From contig CAMHRD010000050.1 of NCBI GenBank assembly GCA_946187365.1, forward strand, positions 1-7,597: 7,597 bases of DNA, written 5' to 3'. Below, piece after piece: positions 6,853-7,597 of this stretch (positions are counted from its first letter, which is position 1; every line of letters begins with the position of its first letter). The translations under genes were made by a program, and so were the position numbers. The notes beneath the pieces were generated by a model that was not told where the DNA came from, made no database searches, and saw only the letters and a program-made list of their open reading frames with translations. The DNA is from an uncultured Bacteroidales bacterium. Its GTDB lineage: Bacteria; Bacteroidota; Bacteroidia; Bacteroidales; UBA932.

Positions 6853-7597
6853 TTAGAACAGTGAAGAGAACAGATCCATCTGAGGATCAGACTCTTTCTT
6901 CTTTTTAGTTTCTTTCTTTGGCTTTTCCGGAACCTGAACGGAAGGCAGATCTGAGGTTACGTTCCTCATAAACTCGTTGGAGTTATCTGCGCAATACTTT
7001 GGAGACATGACGGTTACGTATGGGTGCATCTCGTAAACCCAGCGGTAGAACTCGTCATTTGGGATAATGGAAAGACGAAAGTTGCAGCTGCCGTCATCCA
7101 TCTTCTGAGTCATCTTCTGTGAAGGGTGGATAGGGTTGAGGGTAAGATACTGAACCTTAGGACCTTTAACCCTTATTGTAATATCCTCCTTAGGAGAAGA
7201 AGGCCTTGTAACTCCAACTATATCTGCAAAGTAACTCTCTGCAGAGAATCTGTAGTTTGGCGGAAATGGGAGTATTGCGTAGGAGTAACCTGTTACGCAA
7301 TCTACCGGAATAATCTGAATGCCGTCCAGTCCGTCTATGTAACCCAATGAATACCACTGCATTCTGTAGGATTTCATATAGAGCGGGTAGAATATTACCT
7401 CACGGGTGGTTGAGCGCTCCGTTATGTAACTGAGACTCAATACTTTCTTATGAATTACGGCATCCTTAATAACATCCAGGAAGGGACCGCCGGATACCTT
7501 TGGCATTCTCTGCAGGGAAATTCTCTCGGAGGCTCCGCTCACCTTTCTCTCAATTACGCTACGCACCATATCTACAGCGCCTTCCAGAGATTCCATT
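6853..7597 (-). CDS. WYL-domain protein, N-terminus beyond window, clamp-motif-like tail
   Basis: WYL-domain proteins are mostly ligand-sensing transcription regulators, often linked to DNA damage or phage defence. At least 247 residues are visible, counted from the Met codon at 7594-7596. The WYL core spans about 40-125, with LSLSYITE (53-60), YPLYMKSYRMQWYSLGYID (70-88; WYSL is the name-giving motif) and IIPVDCVTGY. A WCX-like C-terminal domain covers about 137-215. The tail from about 223 is rich in Lys, Glu and Pro and ends QMDLFSSLF. Homologues usually have an N-terminal helix-turn-helix domain before WYL; only about 40 residues precede it here, so the ORF probably continues past the right edge and the Met at 7596 is internal. 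This is the most upstream visible gene of the WYL/HisA-like/HAD operon; its promoter is outside. Confidence 0.88.
   Translation of the reverse strand, partial: MESLEGAVDMVRSVIERKVSGASERISLQRMPKVSGGPFLDVIKDAVIHKKVLSLSYITERSTTREVIFYPLYMKSYRMQWYSLGYIDGLDGIQIIPVDCVTGYSYAILPFPPNYRFSAESYFADIVGVTRPSSPKEDITIRVKGPKVQYLTLNPIHPSQKMTQKMDDGSCNFRLSIIPNDEFYRWVYEMHPYVTVMSPKYCADNSNEFMRNVTSDLPSVQVPEKPKKETKKKKESDPQMDLFSSLF

Noticed and set aside
7594..7596. ATG at 7594-7596 as the true start of the WYL gene
   Set aside because: Only about 40 residues precede the WYL domain, while homologues usually carry an N-terminal helix-turn-helix. The frame is open to the window edge, so the gene is most likely truncated.
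1..7597. CRISPR array, insertion sequence, prophage or attachment-site features
   Set aside because: No regularly spaced repeats, transposase, integrase or tRNA-flanking direct repeat was seen; all but about 200 bp of the window is explained by genes.

Overview
The window looks like chromosomal DNA from a member of the Bacteroidota, probably an anaerobic Bacteroidales. Three signs point there. Start codons have no clear Shine-Dalgarno sequences. The non-coding gaps carry TAnnTTTG boxes, the -7 element read by the Bacteroidota primary sigma factor. The protein families and their sequence style (LigA, pyrophosphate-type phosphofructokinase, MepA-like MATE pump, WYL protein) also fit. The genus cannot be given from this sequence alone. 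No insertion sequence, phage gene, CRISPR array or long repeat is visible.

Layout from left to right. Positions 1-1860 (minus) hold the NAD+-dependent DNA ligase ligA, cut by the left edge inside its BRCT domain. A 79-bp gap carries a promoter box on each strand, firing ligA leftward and a 6-phosphofructokinase (1940-3172, plus) rightward; the kinase has the residue signature of the pyrophosphate-dependent type. A tRNA-Thr(CGT) lies on the minus strand in the gap after it (3178-3250), and its promoter overlaps the start of the next gene. Then come a MATE-family exporter (3289-4695, plus) and a cytidylate-kinase-like P-loop protein (4688-5329, plus) that overlap by 8 bp and are probably translated together.

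The right third is a minus-strand operon, transcribed leftward from outside the window. It encodes a WYL-domain protein (truncated at its N-terminus by the right edge), a HisA-like TIM barrel lacking several catalytic residues of HisA, and a HAD phosphatase. These are packed with a 4-bp gap and an 8-bp overlap. The HAD gene and the kinase-like gene converge and overlap by 9 bp at their 3' ends.

Much of the window is housekeeping (ligation, glycolysis, tRNA). The parts most worth following are the WYL protein, whose lysine-rich tail ends in a QMDLF sequence resembling a sliding-clamp-binding motif; the catalytically altered HisA-like protein coupled to a phosphatase; and the exporter/kinase-like pair. 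No complete defence system or similar novel multi-gene system can be demonstrated here; the WYL/HisA-like/HAD operon is the best candidate for an uncharacterised module.
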